Positions 25,389-34,400 of a DNA stretch of 53,946 bases are shown here, piece after piece. The notes under the pieces were generated by a model. The model had not been told where the DNA came from. It saw only the letters and a list, made by a program, of their open reading frames with translations, and made no database searches. Made by a program: the position numbers and the translations under genes. How positions within the stretch are numbered: the first letter of the stretch is position 1; every line of letters starts with the position of its first letter. Location: assembly GCA_002725175.2 (NCBI GenBank), contig PBQX02000023.1:1-53946 (forward strand). Direction: 5' to 3'. Source of the stretch: CACKLF01 sp002725175. GTDB lineage: Bacteria; Pseudomonadota; Alphaproteobacteria; Rhodobacterales; Rhodobacteraceae.

Positions 25389-26261
25389 TTATATAATGCC
25401 AGCAAACCTCAAGGCATCATCCATTAATTTTTCAGTTTCTTTGTCAACTGTAACGAGAGGAGATCTTACTTCATTATTTACAAGACCAAGTTTTGAAAGG
25501 GAATATTTGATTGGGCAAGGATTTGGTTCCAAAAATGCTGCCCTATGAAGTTTAATCAGCTTGTCTTGCATTTCTAGGGCCTGTTTATAATCACCTTCAA
25601 GCATAANATTTTGAAAATCAGCAGAAAGTCTGGGGGCAACATTTGCTATCACTGATATGCAACCTACGCCCCCATGCGCATTGAATCCGAGAGCAATCTC
25701 ATCATTTCCAGAAAGCTGTATAAAATCCTTNCCGCAAGAAATTCTAGTATCAGAAACTCTACCTACGTCACCCGTCGCATCCTTTACGCCAACGATTCTA
25801 GGCATTTTTGAAAGTGTGGCCATTGTTTCAAGGGACATATCAATAACTGAGCGGCCAGGTATATTGTATATGATAATAGGAAGGGTGCAGGAATCGTGCA
25901 GGAGCTGGTAATGGTTAATCAGACCTTTTTGGTTTGGTTTATTATAATAAGGTGTGACAACCAAGGCGCCATCGGCGCCAATTTCTTCTGCAAATCTCAT
26001 TAGATCAGTTGATTCTGCGGTGTTATTGGATCCCGCTCCAGCTATAACTGGTATCCGACCTGCACTTGTTTTGACTACGGATTCCACAACAATTTTATGC
26101 TCTTCGTGTGAAAGGGTCGGGCTCTCTCCAGTTGTCCCTACAGCAACTAGTCCATGACTTCCTTCAGATATATGCCACTCTACCAGCTTTTCTAAGGTTT
26201 CTAGATCCACTTTGTTATCTTTGAATGGGGTTATTAATGCCGGGATAGATCCTTTAAACAT
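25389..26261 (-). CDS. dapA: 4-hydroxy-tetrahydrodipicolinate synthase
   Basis: Class I aldolase condensing pyruvate with aspartate semialdehyde, the first step of the diaminopimelate/lysine branch. It has 290 residues, the standard length. Active-site elements are GTTGE (residues 42-46), the tyrosine pair in TPYYNKP (105-106), the Arg in IPGRS and the Schiff-base Lys160 in VGVKDATGD. The gene abuts smpB downstream and is divergent from the lytic transglycosylase gene (75-bp gap). One N falls in a codon written CxKDF and does not matter for function. Confidence 0.97.
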   Translation of the reverse strand: MFKGSIPALITPFKDNKVDLETLEKLVEWHISEGSHGLVAVGTTGESPTLSHEEHKIVVESVVKTSAGRIPVIAGAGSNNTAESTDLMRFAEEIGADGALVVTPYYNKPNQKGLINHYQLLHDSCTLPIIIYNIPGRSVIDMSLETMATLSKMPRIVGVKDATGDVGRVSDTRISCXKDFIQLSGNDEIALGFNAHGGVGCISVIANVAPRLSADFQNXMLEGDYKQALEMQDKLIKLHRAAFLEPNPCPIKYSLSKLGLVNNEVRSPLVTVDKETEKLMDDALRFAGII

Positions 26262-26336
26262 TCTTGCTACAGCTCCAAAATAAATGATATATTCTACATA
26301 ACCTATTCCTTTTATCCAAATCTTTTGAATGATTAA

Positions 26337-28391
26337 ATGTTTTTTTTGACGAAATTTTTTTTAGCTCTAATTCTGATTGCTTATAACCACACGAAAAGCA
26401 AAAAAATAAACGAAATTATTAGTATTAAAACTATACTATTTTTGTTCATTTCAACGCTAAATTTGGATGCTGCAAATATCAAAATTGATTCAAAAAAACT
26501 GTCTGATGCTATGGTATATTCTGATGCTGGTATGTGGAATAATTCTTTTGATCTTGTTGAAGGAATATCTGATGATTCGGTTCAAGATTTAATACAGTGG
26601 CTGAAGTTGCGAGACGGGGAGGGTTCAAAATTAGAGTACATTAATTTTATAAAAGAAAACCCTCATTGGCCAGGAATGAGGTTATTGAGGCTAAAGGCTG
26701 AAAGGAGAATTTATGAGGATTATAGGAAAAAAAGAATTAGTATAGACGAAAGTATTTTGGTGCTTTTCCCTGAAAACCGACCTCAAACAGGTGAGGGATT
26801 ATTCTTGTTTGCTGAAATCATTTCCCGAATTGGAGAGACTGAAGAGACATTACAGTCTTTATTCGAGCAATGGCTTATTGTTGAATTTTCCGATGTTAGC
26901 TTTAAGGAGTTCACAGAAAAATTTTTGAAAAAATATGATCTAAAATATTCTAAAAGAGTTGAGGAACTCTTGTGGAACAGAAAAACTTCAGCCGTTGAGC
27001 AGCTAGTTAAAATTAGCAAATACAAAATGTCTAATACAGATATAGTTCGATTGAAACTTCAAAAGCAGGAAAAAAANGTGACGAAATATTTGTCTNATTT
27101 AACTATAAAAGANGCAAACCATCCCGGCGTTATTTTTGATAGATTCAGATATAGAATAAGTAAGAACTTTTTGGATTCAGCAAGTGAATATATTTTAGCT
27201 AACTCTAAGCAAGGTTTAGGAATTCTTGGCAGAGCTAATAAATGGTCCCATTATAGATCCCGACTGGTGAAGCACAATTTAGCGAAGTCAAAAACTCTGG
27301 ATGCATACGAGATAGCAAGGAACCATTATTTGCAACAAACGGACAGAAATTATTATCAGTTAGAGTGGATGGCAGGGTTTATAGCTTACTATTATCTCAA
27401 TAAATATGAGCTGGCTCTTTCACATTTTCAGAACTCATATGAAGTGGCTGGCTCTTCAGAGTCTAAAGCCAAAGTAAAGTATTTTCTTGGTAAAACTTTT
27501 GAAGCGATGAATAGGGATGAAGAATCAAAATCTGCTTTTTTAGAGGCATCTGAATATATTGATACTATTCATGGCCAAGTATCTTATGAAATATTAAATA
27601 TAGGAGAAGATGATGTACTTTCGGTAATTGAGCCTAAANATCCTCCTATTTTTGGTTCTATTTTAACACTGGATACGGTTAGATTGGGATTATTATTGAG
27701 CTATGCAAGAAGGACAGTTTTGGGTGACTGGTTCTTTCAAAATTCAGCTAAATTTCTAAACGCTCAGGAAAAAGCTGATTTGATAAAATCATTAAATAGC
27801 ACTGGTCATCATATGTCAGTAATCTCAATAGTTAGTAAGTCGAAAACCTTAAGAGAAAATGCTGTTAATGAAAATTATCCTATACCAAGTTTTTGGGAAG
27901 TTTCAGATAGTACTATAGAGCCTTTATATTTAGCAATAGCTAGAGAAGAGAGTAAATTCTATATAGGTTCAAGAAGCTCTACAGGTGCTGAAGGGTTGAT
28001 GCAATTGATGCCAAAAACTGCTGAGATGATGGCAATTGAGTTGGGTTTGCCCTATTTGCCCAGCCGTTTAAGGGTGGATTGGAAATATAATGTGAAACTT
28101 GGTGCCAATTATATAAAAAAACTGATGAAGAGATATGATTATAGTCTTCCTCTGGCTCTAGCTGGTTATAATGCAGGNCCAGGTCGCGTAAATGAATGGT
28201 TGAAGATATATGGAGATCCAAGAGAAAATGAAATTGATATGTTGAACTGGATTCAATGCATCCCTTTTGATGANACCAGAGGTTATGTTTCAAGAGTACT
28301 GGCNGCAATAACTATGTATGAAGGAATACTAAGAGGAGGAAGTCTCANGCTTGACTCCCTTGACCAAGAATTTTTGTTTAGTGCAGACTAG
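26337..28391 (+). CDS. Soluble-type lytic murein transglycosylase (Slt70-like)
   Basis: A 684-residue exported enzyme that cleaves the MurNAc-GlcNAc bond in peptidoglycan. Most of the protein is alpha-helical superhelix, with repeat-like segments such as ELALSHFQNSYEVAGSSESKAK. The C-terminal SLT domain has the catalytic Glu in AIAREESKFY, then GAEGLMQLMPKTAEMM and LALAGYNAxPGRVNEW. The N-terminus is odd: a first hydrophobic stretch (FFLTKFFLALILIAY) is followed by a basic segment and a second one (ILFLFISTLNLDA), so the true start may lie downstream of the ATG at 26337. The stop shares the palindrome CTAG with the convergent DMT gene. Confidence 0.92.
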   Translation: MFFLTKFFLALILIAYNHTKSKKINEIISIKTILFLFISTLNLDAANIKIDSKKLSDAMVYSDAGMWNNSFDLVEGISDDSVQDLIQWLKLRDGEGSKLEYINFIKENPHWPGMRLLRLKAERRIYEDYRKKRISIDESILVLFPENRPQTGEGLFLFAEIISRIGETEETLQSLFEQWLIVEFSDVSFKEFTEKFLKKYDLKYSKRVEELLWNRKTSAVEQLVKISKYKMSNTDIVRLKLQKQEKXVTKYLSXLTIKXANHPGVIFDRFRYRISKNFLDSASEYILANSKQGLGILGRANKWSHYRSRLVKHNLAKSKTLDAYEIARNHYLQQTDRNYYQLEWMAGFIAYYYLNKYELALSHFQNSYEVAGSSESKAKVKYFLGKTFEAMNRDEESKSAFLEASEYIDTIHGQVSYEILNIGEDDVLSVIEPKXPPIFGSILTLDTVRLGLLLSYARRTVLGDWFFQNSAKFLNAQEKADLIKSLNSTGHHMSVISIVSKSKTLRENAVNENYPIPSFWEVSDSTIEPLYLAIAREESKFYIGSRSSTGAEGLMQLMPKTAEMMAIELGLPYLPSRLRVDWKYNVKLGANYIKKLMKRYDYSLPLALAGYNAXPGRVNEWLKIYGDPRENEIDMLNWIQCIPFDXTRGYVSRVLXAITMYEGILRGGSLXLDSLDQEFLFSAD

Positions 28392-29266
28392 CCGGTCGGT
28401 CTTTGGCTTAATTCTTTCAAGTACATTAATATGCCACTGGAAATTATGACTGCCGTTCCTACGACCGTTAATAAATCTATGCTTTCGGAAAATAGTAGAA
28501 TGCCAAAGAGTGTTGCAAATACAACTTGAAAATATGCGAAAGGTTGAACTTTAGAGGCCTCGGATATTTCAAGTGTTTTAATTAACAGGAAATGNCCCAG
28601 AATTGCGATAAAGCAAAGCATTGCTAGCCATAAAATATCAAAACCTTTAATAGGCTCCCAGTAAAATGGTATTAACGTTGTCATGAAAATCGCCCCTACT
28701 ATTCCTACCCAGAATAAACTTGTTTCGGTTGAGTCTTCATCAGAAACATAACGTGTTATAACGCTGTAGAATGCAAAAAGAAATGCTGAAAGCAAGGGTA
28801 TAAAGTATTCGATGGAGAAAGATGTAGTACCGGGTCGTAATATGATTATTGTACCTACAAAGCCAAAAAAAACTGAAATAGATCTAAAGACGCCAATCTT
28901 TTCATGTAGAATGGGCACAGATAAAACACATACCATCAAAGGATAACATGAGAAAAAGGCATGACTTTTTGCTAGGCCGAGCTGAGTAAAAGAAAATACC
29001 ATTACACAGACTTCCATTGCCAATAATAGGCCTCTTAAAATTTGNAAGTAAAGATGTCTTGTTTTTAGAGCTTTCTTCATCTTTTCTGGATATCGCAAAC
29101 AAACTAAAAGAATGCAAAAAGAAAAGAAAAGATATCTAATAGCTACCACAACTATTACATTGTATTCAGATGCCAAAAGTCTNGAAAAGCTATCTTGCGT
29201 AGCAAAAGTTAGAGTAGTTAGGAGCATTAAAGGAATGCCGAGTTTTAAGTTATTTTCTTTTGACAT
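28388..29266 (-). CDS. DMT-superfamily (EamA) transporter
   Basis: A 292-residue membrane protein with ten predicted helices and the internal EamA duplication: LMLLTTLTFATQDSFxRLLAS (part shown as LTTLTFATQDSFx) in the first half and LFAFYSVITRYVSD in the second. It starts with a short polar N-terminus (MSKENNLKLG). Family members export amino acids, metabolites or drugs; the substrate is unknown. The gene is divergent from smc across a 229-bp gap with no extra reading frame that I trust. It is convergent with slt, sharing CTAG. Confidence 0.9.
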   Translation of the reverse strand: MSKENNLKLGIPLMLLTTLTFATQDSFXRLLASEYNVIVVVAIRYLFFSFCILLVCLRYPEKMKKALKTRHLYXQILRGLLLAMEVCVMVFSFTQLGLAKSHAFFSCYPLMVCVLSVPILHEKIGVFRSISVFFGFVGTIIILRPGTTSFSIEYFIPLLSAFLFAFYSVITRYVSDEDSTETSLFWVGIVGAIFMTTLIPFYWEPIKGFDILWLAMLCFIAILXHFLLIKTLEISEASKVQPFAYFQVVFATLFGILLFSESIDLLTVVGTAVIISSGILMYLKELSQRPTG

Positions 29267-29495
29267 TNTTATTGAGTTTCATATGTTTAATTCCTTGTTT
29301 CAAAGAAATTTAATTGGGAGAAAGAAATCTTTTATGACTTTTCTACATGAAATAATTTTTTAACCAAGATTTTATTCATATATTCGTCAGTTGTGTAAAA
29401 AAGAAATTGTTTTGGGTTGCATTATATGTAAATAACAAGTTTTTATGCGTTTAATGTATTATAAATTATGACCTTAATTTTTCTGGGCAAATGAA

Positions 29496-32400
29496 TTGAA
29501 ATTCAACAATTTAAGATTAAACGGGTTTAAGAGTTTTGTGGATAAAACTGAGTTGCCCATTATGAGTGGCCTAACAGGAATAGTAGGCCCTAATGGTTGT
29601 GGTAAATCAAATGTTCTTGATGCTATCCAGTGGGTTATGGGAGAAAGTCGTCCTACCTCAATGAGAGGAGGAGGTATGGAGGATATTATTTTTGCTGGGG
29701 CCGGCACACGTCCAGCAAAGAGTTATGCAGAAGTAGCTTTAACTTTAGATAATTCAGATTTCTCAGCTCCAGAGGATTTCAATAGAGAAAAAAGAATTGA
29801 AATTGTGCGAAGGGTTGCAAGAGATCTAGGCTCAAATTTTAAGATAAACGGGAAAGANTTTAGAGCACGAGACGTGCAAATTTTGTTTGCTGATGTTTCG
29901 TCCGGNNCTCAGTCAAATTCTTTAGTAAAACAAGGGCAGGTTACCGAGTTAATTAATGCAAAGCCGAGAGATCGGAGGAGAATTTTAGAAGAGGCAGCAG
30001 GAATTTCCGGTTTATACCAGAGACGGCATGAGGCAGAATTAAAATTGAATAGTACGGAGCTTAACTTATCTAGAGTTTCAGATGTTATCGACCAGTTGGA
30101 AATTCAAATAAAAGCGCTCGAAAGGCAGGCAAGGCAAGCAAAAAGATATAAAGACCTAGGTTTAAAAATTAGAGAGCTAGAGGCATTGCTTTCCTATTTA
30201 AAGTTTAAGGAGGCAGAGGAGGCGGTGGGTAAGTCGAACCAAGAGCTTTCTAGGATTACTGGTGAATTGGCAAAAAGTGTCGCTTTAGCTTCTTCAGCTT
30301 CTCAGAAAAGAATAAAATCAGAAGATGATATTAAACCTTTGCGGACAGCGGAAGCTAGTTTTGCGGGAGAACTTGCTAAGCGTAATGCTCAACTTTCAAC
30401 TCTTGATGAACAGGAGCAAAGTTCTCTGGCATCAATAAAATCCAAGGAAGAAAGTATTAGGCAGCTAAAAATAAATGAAGAAAGAGAGGAAAGTCTTCTA
30501 AAGGATGCTGTTAGGGAAAAGCAAAGGTTAGAAGAGGAAAAGAAAAAGTTAGAAAACGCTACCATTGATGTTGNAAAAGAAGAAGTATTGCGAAGTCTTG
30601 TAGAAAGATTGGAATTGGATCTAAGGACTGATGAAAAAGATCTTGAAGCTTTGGGTGAAGAGTTCGCCCGANTACAGGAAAGACTTAATGCTTTTGATAA
30701 TAGAGAAAGTCAGACAAAGGAACGCTCGGAGAAACTTCGATTTGACTTACAAGAGCTGAAATCAAGCCTTGATGAAAATATTCAAACTAGAAAAAATGTA
30801 GAAAGGAGTCTGGAAGATACAAATCAAGAAATTTCAAAGGCGCGTGAAAAGTTTAAGGAGATTAGTGAGCGGCTTCAGTCTGATGAATTGGAGAGTAATA
30901 AGGCTACAGAAACTGTAAAAAATTTAAAGGATAAGATATCTGAACTAGAGGGTGACCAGTCTTTCTTGAATGCAGAATGTTTGGGGCTTAGAAATTCTGT
31001 AAAAGAGAATATAAGAAGTGATGGTCAGTTGGCTGATCGACTTCAAATAAAACAGGAATATATAAAGGCTCTTTCTTCCATTCTCGACGAAGAATTAGAA
31101 TATCCTGAAATAAAAAGCGACGGAGAGTCTGGATGGAAATTAATGGATTCTTTAGAAAATGAGATCCTATTGCCAGAAGGTATAAAAAGTTTTGCCGATT
31201 TGATAGATGCGCCTGAGATTCTAAGAGTTAAATTAAAATCTATAGGGTTAGTTGAAAATGAACTTGGAAATAGCCTGCAGAAATCNTTAAAAATGGGTCA
31301 AGTNCTTGTNAGTCGAGAGGGAAATTTCTGGAGATGGGATGGATTCGTAAAATATAATCAGACTTCCAAGTCCAGTCCTGAAGTAAATTTGGATCGCAAG
31401 AATAAGCTTAAAATATCNGAAGAAAAGCTCGAAGCAGTGAATTCTNCTATACACACTCTTAGTCAGGAATATGAGATATCTAATGAAAATTTGNTTCGAT
31501 TATCTGCANAGAAAATGCAATCNCAAAACGATTTTTCAAAGTTAAGNAATGAGATTGATGATATGNTTCTTTTAATTAGNAAAAAAGAGGCAGAATTAAG
31601 CAATTTAGGNGAAAAAAATAAGGTTCTNAAGGAGAGTATATCTATAAAAGAGAAGGATCTTGAATTAGTTGGTGAGGTCGGNAATGATTTGCCTTTGAGA
31701 GAGACATTAGTTTCTGAACTTGAAAGCGTAAGAATTGGGTATGAGGGAAAGAGAGAAAAAGTAGAAACCTTAAGGGTAGAGTTTGGAGAAAAGAAAACTG
31801 ATTTTGACCAAAGTAATCTTAAACGNATATCACAAGAAGAAAGAGTTGCAGAAGTTGCTATCGAATATAGTGGCTGGGTAGATAGACTTTCTGAAGCTGA
31901 GGGTAGAAAAGTAGAGTTAACTAAGAGGGAAGAAAATTTAGCTAAGGAGCTCTTGGATGCTAGGAAAAAACCTGATGAAATTAAGGATAAAAAGCGATCC
32001 TTGATTGAAAGTATTTCTGAAATAAGGGGGACCCATGCTGATGCTTCAAATAAGTTGTATGAGGCAGAACAAAATTTAAAGTTCTGCTTTGAGCAGGAAA
32101 AAAATTTAGAAGGAGAAGTTTCAAACCAGAGAGAGAAAAGGGCCACAATNGAGGCAAATAGCCAAAATATTAAGGATAAGTTAAGACAGATGGAANCCGA
32201 AATAGATGAAAATCTCGGTCTTACCCCTGATAAGCTCAGAGAACAAATTGGCTCCAACTTTGATACGCTTCCTTCTATAGAGGNTATAGAAGAGGATATT
32301 TTTTCACTTAAGAGGAAAAGGGAAAGTCTTGGTGCTGTAAACCTTAGAGCGGATGAGGATTCTACTGAATTGCTGGATCAATTTTCTTCTTTAAAGGTTG

Positions 32401-32957
32401 AGAGGGATGATTTGTCTGGGGCATTATCNAAATTGTCGTCTGGCATTGCAGATTTAAATAAAGAGGGAAGGGAAAGGTTGAAAAATGCTTTTGAGGAGGT
32501 GAATGCAAATTTTAAAGTGCTTTTTAAAGATTTGTTTGGTGGTGGTGAAGCAATGCTTACCTTGGTTGAAAGTGCAGATCCTTTAGAAGCTGGGTTNGAA
32601 ATTTTTTGTCAGCCGCCAGGAAAGAAGNTGGCAGCGATATCTCTTCTTTCTGGAGGGGANCAAACACTAACAGCNTTATCTCTAATTTTTGCAGTNTTTA
32701 TGGCTAATCCAAGTCCTATTTGTATTCTTGATGAAGTTGATGCTCCGCTTGATGATTCCAATACTGTTAAATTTTGTGACCTNCTTGCCGAAATGGTNAA
32801 AAAAACAGATACAAAATTCTTGGTAGTNACCCATAATGCAATCACTATGTCAAAAATGAATAGACTTATGGGTGTNACAATGGTNGAAAAGGGTGTTAGC
32901 CAGTTGGTTAGCGTTTCTCTTAANGATGCTGAAGAAATGGTGTTAAATAATTCTTAA
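29496..32957 (+). CDS. smc: Chromosome segregation ATPase SMC
   Basis: Condensin subunit for chromosome compaction and segregation, 1153 residues. The N-terminal head has KFNNLRLNGFKSF and Walker A GPNGCGKSN (residues 32-40). A long Glu/Lys-rich coiled coil runs to a hinge around residues 500-600 (LPEGIKSFADLIDAPEIL), then a second coil, and a C-terminal head with signature LSGGxQTLT and Walker B ICILDEVDAPLDD. The start is TTG at 29496: an ATG five bases upstream hits a stop at once, and the N-terminus matches the family. N bases are dense in the second half, mostly at third codon positions. sseA follows after 14 bp. Confidence 0.96.
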   Translation: MKFNNLRLNGFKSFVDKTELPIMSGLTGIVGPNGCGKSNVLDAIQWVMGESRPTSMRGGGMEDIIFAGAGTRPAKSYAEVALTLDNSDFSAPEDFNREKRIEIVRRVARDLGSNFKINGKXFRARDVQILFADVSSXXQSNSLVKQGQVTELINAKPRDRRRILEEAAGISGLYQRRHEAELKLNSTELNLSRVSDVIDQLEIQIKALERQARQAKRYKDLGLKIRELEALLSYLKFKEAEEAVGKSNQELSRITGELAKSVALASSASQKRIKSEDDIKPLRTAEASFAGELAKRNAQLSTLDEQEQSSLASIKSKEESIRQLKINEEREESLLKDAVREKQRLEEEKKKLENATIDVXKEEVLRSLVERLELDLRTDEKDLEALGEEFARXQERLNAFDNRESQTKERSEKLRFDLQELKSSLDENIQTRKNVERSLEDTNQEISKAREKFKEISERLQSDELESNKATETVKNLKDKISELEGDQSFLNAECLGLRNSVKENIRSDGQLADRLQIKQEYIKALSSILDEELEYPEIKSDGESGWKLMDSLENEILLPEGIKSFADLIDAPEILRVKLKSIGLVENELGNSLQKXLKMGQXLXSREGNFWRWDGFVKYNQTSKSSPEVNLDRKNKLKIXEEKLEAVNSXIHTLSQEYEISNENLXRLSAXKMQXQNDFSKLXNEIDDMXLLIXKKEAELSNLXEKNKVXKESISIKEKDLELVGEVXNDLPLRETLVSELESVRIGYEGKREKVETLRVEFGEKKTDFDQSNLKXISQEERVAEVAIEYSGWVDRLSEAEGRKVELTKREENLAKELLDARKKPDEIKDKKRSLIESISEIRGTHADASNKLYEAEQNLKFCFEQEKNLEGEVSNQREKRATXEANSQNIKDKLRQMEXEIDENLGLTPDKLREQIGSNFDTLPSIEXIEEDIFSLKRKRESLGAVNLRADEDSTELLDQFSSLKVERDDLSGALXKLSSGIADLNKEGRERLKNAFEEVNANFKVLFKDLFGGGEAMLTLVESADPLEAGXEIFCQPPGKKXAAISLLSGGXQTLTXLSLIFAXFMANPSPICILDEVDAPLDDSNTVKFCDXLAEMXKKTDTKFLVXTHNAITMSKMNRLMGXTMXEKGVSQLVSVSLXDAEEMVLNNS

Positions 32958-32971
32958 TTAGGAATTAAAAT

Positions 32972-33814
32972 ATGAATGAAGATAATTTACTGGTTTCAAC
33001 TAAATGGCTAAAAAATCATTTGGAAGCTCCAGATATTAAAATATTAGATGCAAGTTGGTACCTCCCAAAAGAGAATAGAAAACCAGAAATTGAATTTGAT
33101 NATTGCCACATTCCGGGAGCAATGTTTTTTGATATAGATGAGGTTTGTGATCTAGATAGTGANTTGCCTCATATGCTNCCAAGTCCTGAAAAATTTGCTT
33201 CNNGAGTAAAGGCNCTTGGTATTGGAGATGGNCACAGGGTAATTGTTTATGATGGGGATGGGTTNTTCTCAGCAGCAAGGGNATGGTGGATGTTTAGAGT
33301 TTTCGGATTTGCAGACATTGCAGTTTTAGATGGTGGATTGCCTAAGTGGAAAGAAGAAGGATTTCAAGTTAGCAATAGAACGAAATCGATTCANAATTAT
33401 CATTTCACTGCGCGCAAAAATTCTTTAATGATTTCCAATTTAAAAGATGTTTTGGAAGCTTCACTTAAAGGCACAGCCCAAATCATAGATGCAAGAGCAC
33501 CTGAGAGATTTTTGGGGACGGCTCCTGAGCCAAGGCCNGGATTGCAAAGTGGGCACATTCCCGGTGCCATTAATATATGCTTTTCGGAATTACTAAATGA
33601 AGACAGGACTTTAAAAGCGAATTTGGACTTAAAGAATATCTTTGATAGTTCTGGTATTGATCTAGATAAAGCCATAATTACCTCTTGTGGTTCTGGAGTN
33701 ACTGCTGCNATTTTAAACCTTGCTTTGGAAAAATTGGGGGCAAAAAAAGTTTCCCTTTACGATGGGTCTTGGTGTGAATGGGGTAGCAAGAAAAACCTTG
33801 ATGTAGAAAAATAG
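32972..33814 (+). CDS. sseA: 3-mercaptopyruvate sulfurtransferase
   Basis: Two rhodanese domains in 280 residues. The first (inactive) ends with VIVYDGDGxFSAARxWW. The second carries the catalytic Cys239 in the loop CGSGxTA, where an N hides the residue expected to be Val; CG(S/T)GVT is the loop of 3-mercaptopyruvate rather than thiosulfate sulfurtransferases. CRHIPGA-like segments (CHIPGAMFFDID, SGHIPGAINI) mark both domains. It probably moves sulfur from 3-mercaptopyruvate, a cysteine transamination product, to thiol acceptors. The nearby aminotransferase could provide that substrate. It lies between smc and a GNAT gene with 2-14 bp gaps, suggesting one operon. Confidence 0.92.
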   Translation: MNEDNLLVSTKWLKNHLEAPDIKILDASWYLPKENRKPEIEFDXCHIPGAMFFDIDEVCDLDSXLPHMXPSPEKFAXXVKXLGIGDXHRVIVYDGDGXFSAARXWWMFRVFGFADIAVLDGGLPKWKEEGFQVSNRTKSIXNYHFTARKNSLMISNLKDVLEASLKGTAQIIDARAPERFLGTAPEPRXGLQSGHIPGAINICFSELLNEDRTLKANLDLKNIFDSSGIDLDKAIITSCGSGXTAXILNLALEKLGAKKVSLYDGSWCEWGSKKNLDVEK

Positions 33815-33816
33815 TA

Positions 33817-34386
33817 ATGAAAATATCTGCAGGTCAAAAGGTAGGATATTATGTTTCATATCTTTCAATGGATTCAGCACCAAATTTTGACTGGCCATTA
33901 TTTAATGAACTCCATGAAATTGAAGTTACAGAAAGTTCAGAAATTTCCGTAGAGGCTTTTCTTGCATTATATGAAAAAGTAGGAAAAAATTATGAATGGA
34001 CCGATCAGTTTCTAAAGGGGAAAGAGGAAGTCGAGTCATTTTTAGAGCATGACAGTGTCAAAGTTTTCCAGTTATACTTTGATAGATCTTTAGCAGGATT
34101 TTTTGTTTTAGATTTTCGAATTAATAAAATTTGTGATTTGTCCTACTTTGGNCTTATTCCAGATTATATAGGTAANGGACTCGGCTCTTATATGATAAAA
34201 TATGCAATTCTTACTGCATGGAATAGAGATATAAAAAAAATGCTTGTNAATACGAATACTCTTGACCATGAAAGGGCACTAACACTTTATAAAAAATATG
34301 GCTTTCAAATCATAAGGGTTGAAAAACATACNCGTATTCTTTTTAATGACAGGGAAGCCACTGAAGGAATTTCCCTTGCCAAATAA
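33817..34386 (+). CDS. GNAT-family N-acetyltransferase, substrate unknown
   Basis: A 189-residue protein starting 2 bp after the sseA stop. The C-terminal half has a GNAT core: LSYFxLIPDYIGxGLGSYMIKYAI (acetyl-CoA loop GxGLGSY near residue 120) and NTNTLDHERALTLYKKYGF, the closing block of the fold. The N-terminal third (NELHEIEVTESSEISVEAFLAL) is less typical. Tight spacing between sseA and the aminotransferase gene suggests cotranscription. The acetylated target cannot be read from sequence. Confidence 0.85.
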   Translation: MKISAGQKVGYYVSYLSMDSAPNFDWPLFNELHEIEVTESSEISVEAFLALYEKVGKNYEWTDQFLKGKEEVESFLEHDSVKVFQLYFDRSLAGFFVLDFRINKICDLSYFXLIPDYIGXGLGSYMIKYAILTAWNRDIKKMLXNTNTLDHERALTLYKKYGFQIIRVEKHXRILFNDREATEGISLAK

Positions 34387-34400
34387 GAGATTGGGTNAAA

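Noticed and set aside
31463..32257. 264-codon open frame antisense to smc
   Set aside because: It mirrors the Glu/Lys-rich coiled coil of smc, is Ser/Leu-rich and low in complexity, has no domain and is fully contained in a certain gene.
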